Assembly: GCF_030463565.1 (NCBI RefSeq)
Contig: NC_134656.1
Coordinates: 6,124,501 to 6,188,500, forward strand
From: Pelecanus crispus
Taxonomy: Eukaryota; Chordata; Aves; Pelecaniformes; Pelecanidae
DNA: 64,000 nt
Direction: 5' to 3'
The position numbers were made by a program, and so were the translations under genes. This document shows, piece by piece, positions 1-12,700 of the stretch. Every line of letters starts with the position of its first letter. Position 1 is the stretch's first letter. The notes beneath the pieces were generated by a model, which saw only the letters and a list, made by a program, of their open reading frames with translations, did not search any database and was not told the DNA's origin.

Positions 1-690
1 TGTAGGAACAAAAAAAGATGTCTGTAAGCATATCAGTTTGCCTTAAAGTGATTAAAGTCAGCATGAAAAAAGATTGTCTGTGGTTTAAGATCTGTTGCTT
101 GTGTCCCCACCCCGGCGCATATCATCTTTAAATAAAAAGTGCAAATGGGATTTGGGGACTGGATGGACTGATTTGCCTATTATTTGTCTTCAGTTGCTTA
201 TTCTGTAGCCACCTCACATCAACTGTCCCATCGTACTTTGGATTAGCTACAATTAAATTTAAAATAAGGCTCACTGAAGAAAAGGAAGAAATGACATCTA
301 ACTTCCAGACTCCTCCCACCCCTAAGTCCCACAAAAGTGCTCGTTTCCCTTTTTACAAAAAACCCTAAAATCTTGATTACAAAACTATTAAACATTTCAG
401 TTCTACCATCCATATAGTCACCTTCCTTTCAAGCAAGACAAAAAAGTGATGATGGATTCCCTTTGAATACAAGAGATACTACACTTTTTGTAAGTAAACA
501 GGCTGACATTACGATTGCAGTCTTTTCTGCGAGTGTACAGATGTCAGATGAACCGGTCCATTTTTGTGGGACCTCGGATGTATGAACATCAGCAGATAAA
601 GATCTAAGACTGATAATATAAACCCAACGTGAACTATTAACTTCCAAGACCACCTACTGTATAAACAAGTCTGATTTTCTAAGGGATCAG
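1..690 (-). other. RAB22A: RAB22A 3' untranslated region, continuing beyond the left edge
   Basis: Sequence after the RAB22A stop. I see no AATAAA on the minus strand before the window ends, so the 3'UTR probably runs further left. No coding frame stands out here. Confidence 0.7.
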
Positions 691-788
691 TCAACAGCAG
701 CTGCGCTTTGTCACCGATGGCTGTCTTCTAAGTTTGAAGCCCTTACCACTAGATGGGGGGTTGGTGTCAGTTGATGGAATTCTGCGAC
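691..788 (-). CDS. RAB22A: RAB22A coding exon 7 (residues 163-194 and stop)
   Basis: Hypervariable C-terminal tail. It reads SRRIPSTDTNPPSSGKGFKL, then RRQPSVTKRSCC and TGA at 693-691. The terminal Cys-Cys is the Rab prenylation signal. The acceptor is CTTGTAG. Confidence 0.95.
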
Positions 789-3700
789 CTACAAGGAAGC
801 AGACAAAAAATTTATAGCAAACATTATACTTGAAACTAATTCTAAGCATTCAGTATACATTTTGTATACAAAAAATGTGTCTTCAATTAGTCGTATGTCA
901 TTAACAACAACATTCCTGCATAACAGAAGCATGGCAGTTAAGAGTCCATATTATGTCTATAAGAGGTATGGTTCCACAAAAAAGCAGTAGGGGCAGTTTT
1001 AAGCTAGTTTTGCAGCATTTACACTTCAGGCTAATCTAGACTTGGGAGAGTTAGGCTATAAAAGCACCCAGAGGTACACTCTGCAGGATCCAATACCATC
1101 TGGAATATCTTCATTGAGAACTACCATCTTGACCTGCATTTCCACAGTAGATCACCTGCACAGAAGCGCTTGTAAAGATAGCTGCTTCAGTCATCTAATC
1201 AGTCTTTAAAATTGACTATTCCTGGTTGAGTATTCTTTTCCAAGGAGGATTTATGATTTTTTTCCATAATTTATGCAAGATCAATTTTAGAGAGCAACTA
1301 TTAAGTCAGGAAGCTAATCTACAGTACATACTTTTTACATCAGCTTCAAAATATTCAACTGCTTTATAAGGACCCTTTTTTTTTTTTTTACCCTTAAGTC
1401 TAACATTTCTGTAGTTATTCAAAGCTAAACTGTAGTGCGCACACACACGCACAAATGGATTGCTGTTTATCCTCTTTTCACAAACAGGCTGACATACCTG
1501 CACATTGGTGCTGCTACCTGAAACATATCCTGCAAATATTGCACAGAATTCACTTTGGAATACTGTCTGCTTTTCATTCACACAAAAAAATTGTCATTGT
1601 TGTCCCGACCATAAATGAGACAAAAAAAGATTTGCAATTTAATTAGAGAACCCCAAGGTATCACAAAAAAACCCGTGGAAACGTGGACTGATGATCTTAG
1701 AGATCCTTTCCAACCCTAATGATTCCTAGTTTTTACTTTCATTATAAATAACCCAGCCACCAAGCCGGGAAACACAAAATTGCTACTCTACCCTTAACTG
1801 GTTTAGTGGTGGACTTGGTAATGTTAGGTTAATGGTTGGACCGGACGATCTTAAAGGTCTTTTCCAACCTAAACAATTCTATGATTCTATGAAAATCTCC
1901 ACACAATAGTTGCTATTTCCTAGGCAGTAGTGTGGCATTTATGAAATCTTGTATTTTTGAAAATGCACTGTTTTAGACTAAGTACAAACACTAAGAGCAA
2001 GAACTTAACTCCTTTTCTCAGCTGTATAAAGTTTGGATTGTCCTCATGCCATTTCCTTTCCCTTCCATAACCTTGGAAGTACTAATTGAAACATTCAATA
2101 ACAGATACAGTAAGATGACACTGATTTCTGACATGAGTGCCCTGCTTGCTATTTATCCAGCAGCACCACCGTAGGCTTAAAATCTCTAGAAGGAATATTT
2201 AGAGGTCATTAGATGGCCAAAAATGTATACAGCTCATTTTACAGTGTTGTATTCATGTCTGATTGTAACAAATTTAAGTCAGTATACTCTCAACTAAATA
2301 ACACAAAAACTAATACAGAAATCTATTTCTACTTAAACTTCAGATGAAAGCACATTAACTATTTAAATACTTACTAATTTCTATAAAGAGTTCATTAATG
2401 TTTATTGCATTTTTCGCACTTGTCTCTACAAATATTGCATGAATGGAATCTGCATAGTCTTTAGCATCTTTTTCCATGACTTCTCTGGAAAAACAAAGGA
2501 AAGGAAAAAAAACTGTGAATGCAAAAAACGACCACATTATTCAAAATCTTAAGAGATAGAGTAAACTTTTAAGCATCTCATTAAATTAGTATTTTGTATT
2601 TTACCTGTTTGGCATCACAGTGCTCCCTCATCCTGAGGCTGATGCTCATTCTTTATGCTGTCTCCTTGCCTTGAGGTATGAGCATCACTTAAGCACAATC
2701 ATAAACTAAACAAGGCCTTAATCCATCTGACAACATTACAGTTGAGTTTGAGTGCTCTAAGTGTAGGTCTGCAATCAATCGTTAGGGGGTGCTTTATTCT
2801 TCACACAGAGAACAGTTTTAGATGTACTGAAAGGATCCTAAAGCATTAGTTCCACTAATCCAGTGGATTTCCTACAGCTGTTTACAAAACCAAGTATCTC
2901 ACAACACCACACAGATCATTAATATAGCATTTACTATACATGAAGCATGAAGACATAGCTATAAACAGAAACATATTTAGACTGAGCACACAGAGCCAAG
3001 AAGTGAAAAAGTTACTCTTGCACTGCTAGGTAGGCAAGTTGATAATGAGGTATGTTTCCTTAAACAAGGTGAAAAAACCAAACCCCAACAGGCAGAGAGA
3101 GGACTATATATTGTATCACTTTCCATACAATTTCTAGAAAACATAAGCTACTTTCAGTAACAAGGGACTTAAGATATCCAAAGCACAGACTTCAGATGAG
3201 TGACTCAAATACTGCCTCTGACTAAACTACAAGGAATCTTGCTCATTAGCTTGAAGAGCAATGTTTACATAATTTATGATGCCACCTAAGCACCAAGAAA
3301 TAAGCGTGTGAGACTTAGTACTGCATGCCTTGTATTTATCTTCTAAGTGATTTTATGCCATATTTCCTTCAAGACATGCTATTTCTAATAAAAGTTATTA
3401 AAGCTCACTAGATAACTGCTATATATTAACAATCTGTAATACTATACTAAGAACCAACTTTGCAGTGGTTCTTTAAACACATAACCCTCTGCCTCCTCTG
3501 AGACACCAGCTGTGGTACCTTTTCCAATGAAATCTAAAAAACACGAAGTTTGCACACACCTTCTTTCTGAATTTTGGCTTATTTAACCAGGATATCAATA
3601 AAAAAGGGCTTCCTTTGGTTTTAGTACATGCCTTCTTGAAAGTTTGAATGTTCATAAAGTTTCTCAAGAACTCTTCCTGCTCCCTGCAACTATTTCAGGC

Positions 3701-6700
3701 ACAGCCAATTCCACCCCAATATGTAAGCAAGGAAGGAAGGCACCTGAACAAGCAAGTCAGAAAAACCTACACAATGCTTTCCAACAGGCACGATGTTTTT
3801 CCTAACAAAATGAGGTGCTACAGACTGACAGGGGTACTTCTTATAAAGTGAGGTAAACAGCTTGTATTACACTGTAGTTTCACAGGCAGTTTAGGCTTGT
3901 GTAACTTGGCACTGCCACCACAGAAGGTAATCCTGTCTCCCTGTAAACTGCTCATTCCTAACCCTGCTATCCCACCTCTGTCATGCCAGCAAGTGTTCAT
4001 GGTGCGAGCAAGATAAATACACTTAGATGAGTTTTCCTTTTTAAAAAAAGGAAATAGTTAGTCTTAATCTGCATCCACTTTACAGCCCAATTTACTGCCC
4101 AATCACACACACACTCGCACCAACACCGGGGAGGAGGTGGGCAAGACTGTCCAAGGGCAGACTAACCAAATCTTCTGACAGCAGAAACGGCTCAGACCCC
4201 TTGTGAAACTACAATGCTAGTGCAAACCAGCCTAAATTGCTCTATACCTTTCACCTGCTCCGAAATCTTAAAATATTTAGCACTATGAGCTTAAGTGAAA
4301 ATCTCCAAATTGTCAACGGTTATTTACCTTACATCATTAAGATCACACTTATTTCCTGCAATAGCCACCACAATGTTTGGAGGTCCATGCTGTCGAAGCT
4401 CTTTAACCCAGTTCTTTAATGTTGAGAAAGTTTCCTGATGTGGCAAAAAGAAAAAAAAAAAACAAAACACAAAACAGAAGGCATTAAGAGTCATAACTGG
4501 CCCATGACAAAAAAAACCCCAGAAATCATAATGCTGGGTCAAGATCAAATTTCTTACCTCTTTTGTGATGTCATACACTATAATGGCTGCTGCTGACCCT
4601 CTGTAATACATCGGGGCTAAAGCACGAAACTGAAAGAAAGATACCACACATTATGAATCTGATCTTCCACTGACCTCCATTTCATTATTATTATTACTAT
4701 TATTGAAGAAAGTGAAAACTTTTCTTTACAATTAGAGAGAACCTGTGCAGTAGAGTACATAAACTTCCATGAAAGTACTGTTTTACAAATGCTAACCAAT
4801 AAATAGTCTAGGGATCAGCAGCACACCTACTGCAAAAAGCAGGAAGCCAAACTTGACCTTATTTTGACTAGATTAGAATCTCTGAACTAAAGGACTGCAG
4901 ATTATACACAGACACAAACCCACAGGATATATGCTCAACTTTAAACACCAAGCAAGGGGAAAACAGTCAAAACTGAAGTCACTTCTTCCTCTTTAAGACA
5001 CTCATGCTTTTGGACAAGAAGTAATTTCAAGAAAACTAGCATATATTACTGCTGATCTGAAGTGTTCAGAAGTTGATGTCAACCTCTAGCTCCATGGATC
5101 AGTCATGGCACTCTTAAACACTAGAAATGTTGGTTTCTTCATAATCTAACTTATGGCTTTAGGGATTTCACTTAAGTTTTTCCTCAAAACTCAAAAGTTA
5201 GAAGCATGTTTAAAACTAAAAACTGCCAAAATCCACAACTATGTGACCTGTTGCAAACAGAGCTTTAAGGAGCGTGCTAAATAGTAAAAGGCTACAGTAA
5301 TTTTATTGTAATTTTCAGAATTAAATCTACAGAAGGCATATGTGGTTGGTAGCGCATTTACAGGGTATAAACCAGGCCTGTACCTTTGCATGGGCACAGT
5401 GTTATGAATCCAGGACTGAAAAAAGTGATAAGAGCACACGATTAAGTTCCATAAAAAAATATCAATTGAGCATTCTTAAAAACAGTGTGATACTCTGCTA
5501 ATTTAACAAGAACCAGACAACTAATCTAGCAACCAAAACTCTCAGTCAAAGCACACTGTAAACTGCATCTACTGCTTTGATGTAAGCATATGTGATTTAG
5601 AGCTTTTGTGCATCTTATTACGCAGGGTAAAAATCATGAATAGAATACAGTTTTTCATAAAGTTTTATTTGGTTCTAATAAAATACCAATTTCCTTTTGC
5701 TTGGTACAGTTCAACTGAGAGCGATATTATAAATCACAAACGTCTTGCTATAAAGCAGAATTCCAGACCATTTACATTTGGCTCTCAAATTCTGTTTTGA
5801 AAACAGGATTTTGAACACAAAGTTCAGAATATAAAAATATTTAATAGTGGGAAAGGGAAACATGGGCAGGCATTCAGTTCATGTTGGGACATAATCCCTC
5901 TCTTCCTCCTAAGTACTAAAATGTAAAGGGAAACATATTTTGTAAACCACCACTTGGACTGGTTGCAACCTGGCTTTTTGATTATTTGATTATTTACATT
6001 GGGAATAAACCAACTTTCACTTGCTGATTTTGTGTTACTCTCATTTCCTGCCTGCTAACACTTAAATACTTTTTTCCACCTAAGAGCAGTCAGCAGATAA
6101 AATACATTAACAAAACAGATGTTACCAGGAACACTGAATTTTCCTTTTGCTATTTTTCCAAAGACTTCAGCTTGCCCTCCAGCCTCCGATTTGTGTTTTG
6201 ACAGAATTATTAAGAATACATAATGTAATTATCCAGAGAAACTGTCACAATTGTTAGGCAAGAGGCAAAAAACCTAATTGCTATCAGTAATCTCCTATCA
6301 ACTTTACTCAGTGTAGAAGAAATGAGAGAAGAAATAAGGCCCGTGCGTAGGGAAATGAGCTATGTGAATTAGTGTACATTTCCACCTTTGGAGTGCAGCT
6401 AGCCAGCCGCTCCCTGAAGCCATTTAGAACAATGCATTGCCCAGCGTAGTGTAGAACTATTTGCTGCTGGGCTTTTGAAGTGGAAAATAGCAAAAAAAAA
6501 AAAAAAAAAGCCAGGACTACAAATTCTGTGCCTTACACATTATAGCTCAGCAGAGACATTTTAGTTCCAAGAACAGTGTGGACATTTTTGGTATTCCAGA
6601 TCACCAGGGATATCCCATTATCCCTTCGATAATTCATTGTCAGATGTGTTGCAACTGTGCTACAGATTGCAGGGCAAGGCAGGTATACAGACCATTTGTG

Positions 6701-9700
6701 ACTAGCAGTAAGCAATAGCGCTGTTCTGTTTTGGAGAAAGAAACATCTATGAAGATACTGGCATCACTTCAAAGTAAATATCCTTGCTCCCATTTCACTG
6801 GTTTCCTTGGATATACTGGGGCCTCACAGGGACTTCTCTCAGGTGTGGTACATAAGCATCACAGATATCACAGCTCTTGGGCTAGAGCCCAGGTAAGACA
6901 TCTTTCCCTTTTTTATTTCAATAAAGGTATCATGCAACTTGTATGGAATAAAATTAAAGAGGTGTCACTCAAAGTATAAAAACAGAAAGGCAAGGAACAT
7001 GCTAGTCATGTACAGAGATGCTTCCTCAGATTGTGGTGTGCTGAATCCAAATTCGGACATTCTCCCATTGCTTGCAAACACAGTTAAAATGAACAGCATG
7101 GAATGCTAATTTGTAATGGACATTTCCTGCCAAGTTGTGGCAGGCATGTTTATAAAGCTTTCTATTTAAGAGTAGCAGCCTCTCAAAATTCATACTCTAC
7201 TTCTCAGAAGATGCACATTCCAGCATTAACATTTCAGAATGGGCTAGGATGTTCACTTAAGACAAATTACAGCAAATGCTGACCGACTGCTAGTAATGGA
7301 AGGGCTCAGATATTTCTGATAGCATGGATGCTATTGGACATATCCCTGGGACACATCCCTGACAACATAAGTTTGCTTTATATGGTGCTGCTGGAAGCAA
7401 ATAAATTGTCATTCAAAATCTAGAGCACTGAAATGCAATACAAATATACTTCAGTTACTTTCTAGCCATCAAGGCTGTTATCAAGCTAAAAAGCTAGCAA
7501 GTCAGTTCCACCAGGACTCCAAAAGGTCAAATGACTGCACAGGGATGACTAAGCCTTTACAAGGTTGGGGTTTTTTTTTTTTTGTTTTGGTGGTGGGGTT
7601 TTGTTTTTTCTGGGGCTCTCTGTTTCTTGAGCCAAGACTGAAAAATAGTACAGCTGCATTTGCCAGTTGTTATCCTAAAGCAATAACCCAACCTGATCAA
7701 ACTGAGTGTTACTGGAGACAGCTCTGGCATCTACCTTTGTTACACTTAGCTCACATCCTAAATAAACTCATCATGAGTAATTGACAGTTGCCAGTACTTA
7801 CACCAGTCAAGAAATTGCAAGAGTAAGCACTGTTAATACAGCTACTATGATTTCTATCACTGTTACTAGTATTCCATAAACAAGCAAGTTAACTAGCAAA
7901 GTTTGCCTTCTGAATTCTAAGTAAAAATCATGCAAATTAATTGTGATTTGACTAGTCATTTTCTTGAAAGCTTTCGTTGCTTCCCCTTAGAACTACACAT
8001 GCTTCACAGATCAAAACTCCAAACTAAAATTTAAATTTCAAAATAGATTTCTCGACCTAGCTTGCAACACAATCAGATTTGAGAAGTAAAACTTTACAAA
8101 AAAAGATCAGTCATCACCCATAACACTGCTTGAAACACTGCTTTTGAACCCCTAAACCCACATCCTACTCACATTAATAATCTTATAATCTTAACACTGA
8201 AGCTAACAGAATGTGTTAGCAGTTGTATAGTTTTCCAGAATCAGGGCCTTACTTGTACTATGAAACTTGATCATTCATTTCACTTGGATTCTCATGTTGC
8301 CAGTTGCACTATCTGCAAACACTGCAGTTAAACGTTTAAAACTCAACTACTGAAATGGTACTAGAGACAGCTGCTGCTGCCCCCCCCCCCTCCCCCGCCG
8401 TGTTTTCTATTGAAATGGCACTCCCTTTCAGTAAATCTAAACACAGTCTTTTGTTTTATAAGCTCCTCTTCTCAGGTAATCATCCTTAACTTTGTACTTT
8501 AACAATGATAACAGTGAAGAATAGAAACATATTTACAGCACCCACATCTTGATAGAAACCTGCATAGAAACAAACTTTCTAACAGACATTCATAAAACCA
8601 GATCACACTGTGACTTTCAGGGGTGGGGTTGAAAAGCAATCCAAACTCTAGCCAGAGCTATCACTACAGATACTGATTCTACTTACCCGCTCCTGTCCAG
8701 CTGTATCCCAAATTAGGAATTTATGCAGCTCATTTTGATACTGTACAGTCTTGGTCATAAATGAGGCTCTGGAAGAAAGTTACAGCTTATGCTTTTCAGA
8801 ATATAAATACCTTCTTAGAACATTACCACCATGAACTTTTAAAAAGGTTTACATTCCAATAAAAGTGCTTTGTCCATACACACACACAAAACTGATGAAG
8901 GTTTTCATACATAAAGGCTGAAATTCATGAGGCAAAGAGCCTCAGAGGATGAAATTTCCTTTCAGTGGATGAAATTCAACAAGACAGAAGGAACACGAAT
9001 GCAAATTATAAGCTTTCATTCTTCATAAGCTTTTGATAAAAATAAAGGATGTATGACCAAAAAAAAGATCAGAAAGATCAGCCTTTTTAACAACATTCTT
9101 CCTCAGTGAAAGAATCATCACAGCAAATCAGTTAAGTGTATACTGGAAACTTCCAGAGGGAAAGAGATCAAGTCCTTTCCCTTTGCATCAGCTTTTTCTC
9201 TCTCTGTACTAACATTCAGATAATGCTGGTAAGTCCATATTTGGGAATAAAATATGGGTGATTTGTATCAGTATTAGATGTAGGTATCAGGTAGGTGTTA
9301 AGAGGACAGAGAAATCAATAATGAGTAACTTGCTGCTTGTCTGCACTCTGTACAGCTCCCAAATCCTGTCATTATATAGTTCAGTCTGCAGAGGCTCTTG
9401 CACTTCCAGAAGACAAACAAAAAAATCTCTTCCTGTGCTCCAGCTGCCCGCCCCCAACTTCTAGGTGTTTTATAGTAAACTATTACAAAATACTGTAAAG
9501 TACTTCTGTGCTTTACTTGATCTGCTTTACATGAATCAGTGTATTTCCCACAAGAACAGGAATTCAGAGACCTAACATTTTAGAAGAGGGAGTTCTTTGC
9601 TGTATCTATTACCTGTAGGCACATTTTTTACTAGAAAAGCCACAGACCGGATTCAAATCCTTGTAGAATATGAACTAGAGATTCCATAATTATTTTAAGC

Positions 9701-12700
9701 ATATGCGATCCTATGTTATGATCTTGAGCACCTTTTATACGCTTAATTCCTGTCACTTGAAAGTACTGGAGACTTCCAAACTTATTCTACTGTCAGTTTT
9801 GGACAGGATACAGGATCAGATCCTGAGGTGGCCTGTACTGGGGCTTCTTACAGTACACTGAGCTTGCTGTAGATTCAAAGTCAGAGAACAAGAATCTTTC
9901 AGCATGATCAACAACATTAAATACCAGAGTCCAAGACTCTGAACTTCAGTTTACCCTGGATCTTAAGTACCACCACGACACAGATTTTAATTATGCCCAC
10001 GACACTTTTGTAGTTAATATAACTGGAGCCCTTGGACATGTTTCAATGTTTTAGGATGACAAAACAGCTACCTGCATTTAAAATAAAGAAAGGGAGCAAT
10101 TACACAATGTTTTCCACTGTTGAGAGAACCTTCTCCCCACTCCTTAAGTTCAGATGGTTTGCCAAATAGTAGGTCAATTTCCAAAGTTGATTACTCTTAA
10201 GCCACTACACTGCAGCATGCCTAAAAAGACTCTAACTGCAATGAATTTCACCACAGTTAACTAGATGATGTATTCTAGCAATGAGCAACAGAAAATAAAG
10301 TGGTAGGAGTATCTTATTGTAAAGCACAGCAAAGACCTCCACTTCCTTAAGACTGCTGCAAATTAAGCATCAATTCCGAATTGTCTGGCCAACATGGAAA
10401 CAATTTCCTAAATCATAGATTCCCACTGAAAATTTATCTTACTTGGTTCAAAACATTGTAATAAACCAAAACATCCTGTACAGTCAATTTGAACTGAACA
10501 GCTGTGTTGCTCTAATTCACATCACAACTAAACATACCAAATGGTAGCTGACAACAGAGGTTAAACACTACTTGAAATTCTTTGACAAGTAGAAGCTTTC
10601 ATTGTGACAGATGTCAATTATAAAAAAAAAACCACAAAACAAACCCAAAAGAGAACAAACAGCTCAGAGACAAACCACTTCTGCGTCAAAAGCCTCCAAA
10701 CTAGAGCTATCCTTGGCGACTTCTAGTAAGAAAACAGGCATTACCCCTACTAAATTTCCTAGCTGCTGCTCCTAGCCAAGTAAGCACTACAGCTACATGA
10801 ACAAGATGCACCTGAAAGTAGTTTTGTACTCATTCATTATTTCTTTTTGATGCTACAATGAAAGACTAGATATTCCGCAGTACCTAGAGATATATGCTGG
10901 TCAGGCAAAGCAGAATGTGTCCTCAGCATCCTGAGAGGACAGAAGTTGCAGAATTCTGACAGGGTTTCTACAGCTGCCCATATTTGAACCTGAATAGTAA
11001 ACATTCATGACAACAAGTATGATTGCTCAGATAATTCTAAGAGGAACAGAAACAGGACAGGACACAAGATTGTACCTCATGAACTCAAAACCCCAGGAGT
11101 AAATGTAGAAACGTTCTCAGCTTTAGTTTTGTTATACGCTCGAAACTCCTCTCTAATCCTTACTTTGTTCTTTCCATCCCCTCACTTAGGAAATAAAAAC
11201 AAGGTCTAGAAAAAGTTTCAAAATTAATTTGCTTAAAATTTTCAGACTATCTCATTGGAGCTTCACACAATCCCTGCCATTTGGGCAAGTTTTGATTCAT
11301 TTATACTACTGTGGCAAACTACCAAGATACCAAGTCCTCAGACCAATGAATGATTTTGTTAAGACTGCTAAAAGATACAGATTTTTAGTCTGTCACTTCA
11401 AGAAAGTATACTAATCCCAGTATCGTCATTAAACCCACAAAGACAAATTTTATTCTACACATCAGCCTCATTACCACAATGGCTAGCATCTTCTAACGGC
11501 ACCTTAAGTTACTACACAGTATCTGGTACAGATGTTCCCCTGGGAAGATGTGTGTGTGATGTCTTTGGGTTCCCACCTTCAGACAGACAGGTGCTACATT
11601 GGAGGGAGGAGAAAGAAAAGATGATATCAACCCCCCACTCCACATAGTCAGAAGAGTACCAGATTAAAAGAAACTGACTCTGGAGGGAAGACAACAAGAT
11701 TTGATGAAGTTCATTCCAGTCTTGGCCCTTCCCTGAGAGGAAAGAAAAAAACAAAAAGGAAAAAAAACCACCACAAAACCCTCTCCTGAGTTTTCTCCAG
11801 ATTATAGAAAATTCTACTTTGCCAGGATAGAAGCATCTCAGATCACAATCTTTGTTCTGCAGCTTTAGACAGTCTTGCAGACTGCAGAGCCTAAAGCCAT
11901 CAAGGACAGTGTTTTAGAATTTAGAATCTGAAAGCAGACTTGAGAAGGCTACAGTTCGTGTGTGATCATAGACATGATGCAAACTCCATACTGGGTTACT
12001 CAAACATTTAACCCATGTAGTCTAGATGTATGGTGACATATGCCTAACTACAGAACAGAGCATCTCAGCCAACCAAGTAGGCACCTCTCACATTTGCAAA
12101 ACCTAAGTCTGTGTTACCATACCTGGTCACCTACTAGTTAAGTGGACTTTAATATCTTTTTTTTTTTCCTCCCCTAGGAACTGCATGCACAAACACAATG
12201 GCTAACTTTGGGCCACTGGAGATACTATCCATATTAGCCAACTGTTTAAGAGACTCTGGTTTTAAAAGTAACTGGATGACTAGGAATGAAGACAGATAAC
12301 AATTTCTCAAATACCTCAGGTAATAAGAAAAACAACTGGATCTTTCGTAGTATTCACCTGAAGAAGTTTTGCTTGCAGTTGATATCACTATGGGCAGTAG
12401 GTCTAAACTTTCTATACAATCTGAACTTAAACATTTAAGACAGCCTGCTCCCCTACTTAAGCAAACAGCAATATGACTACTACCCACACATCAGTTTCAT
12501 GGTACTCCAAAGAAGAACCTCTACTGTAGCTAGTTTGACAGTAGCTGTCAATGTTAATTGTAATGTTCAATCCTTGAAGATCTAAGAAAACTATTTAGCA
12601 CCCTATCTCAAAGGCTACCTTTGATAACAGAGAAAATTAAACAAAAGCATAACTTCCTACAGAATATTTTGCAATTTGATACCAGCATTTACACTCAGAA

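Larger units (their letters stand above)
789..2374 (-). other. RAB22A intron 6 with CR1 tails
   Basis: Intron between coding exons 7 and 6. Besides the two CR1 3' tails at about 1670-1891 it shows a short CA-rich stretch near 1437-1450 and nothing else I can name. Confidence 0.85.

Noticed and set aside
4630..8686. Possible intronic tRNA or microRNA genes in RAB22A
   Set aside because: No A-box/B-box pair or convincing long hairpin was seen by eye.
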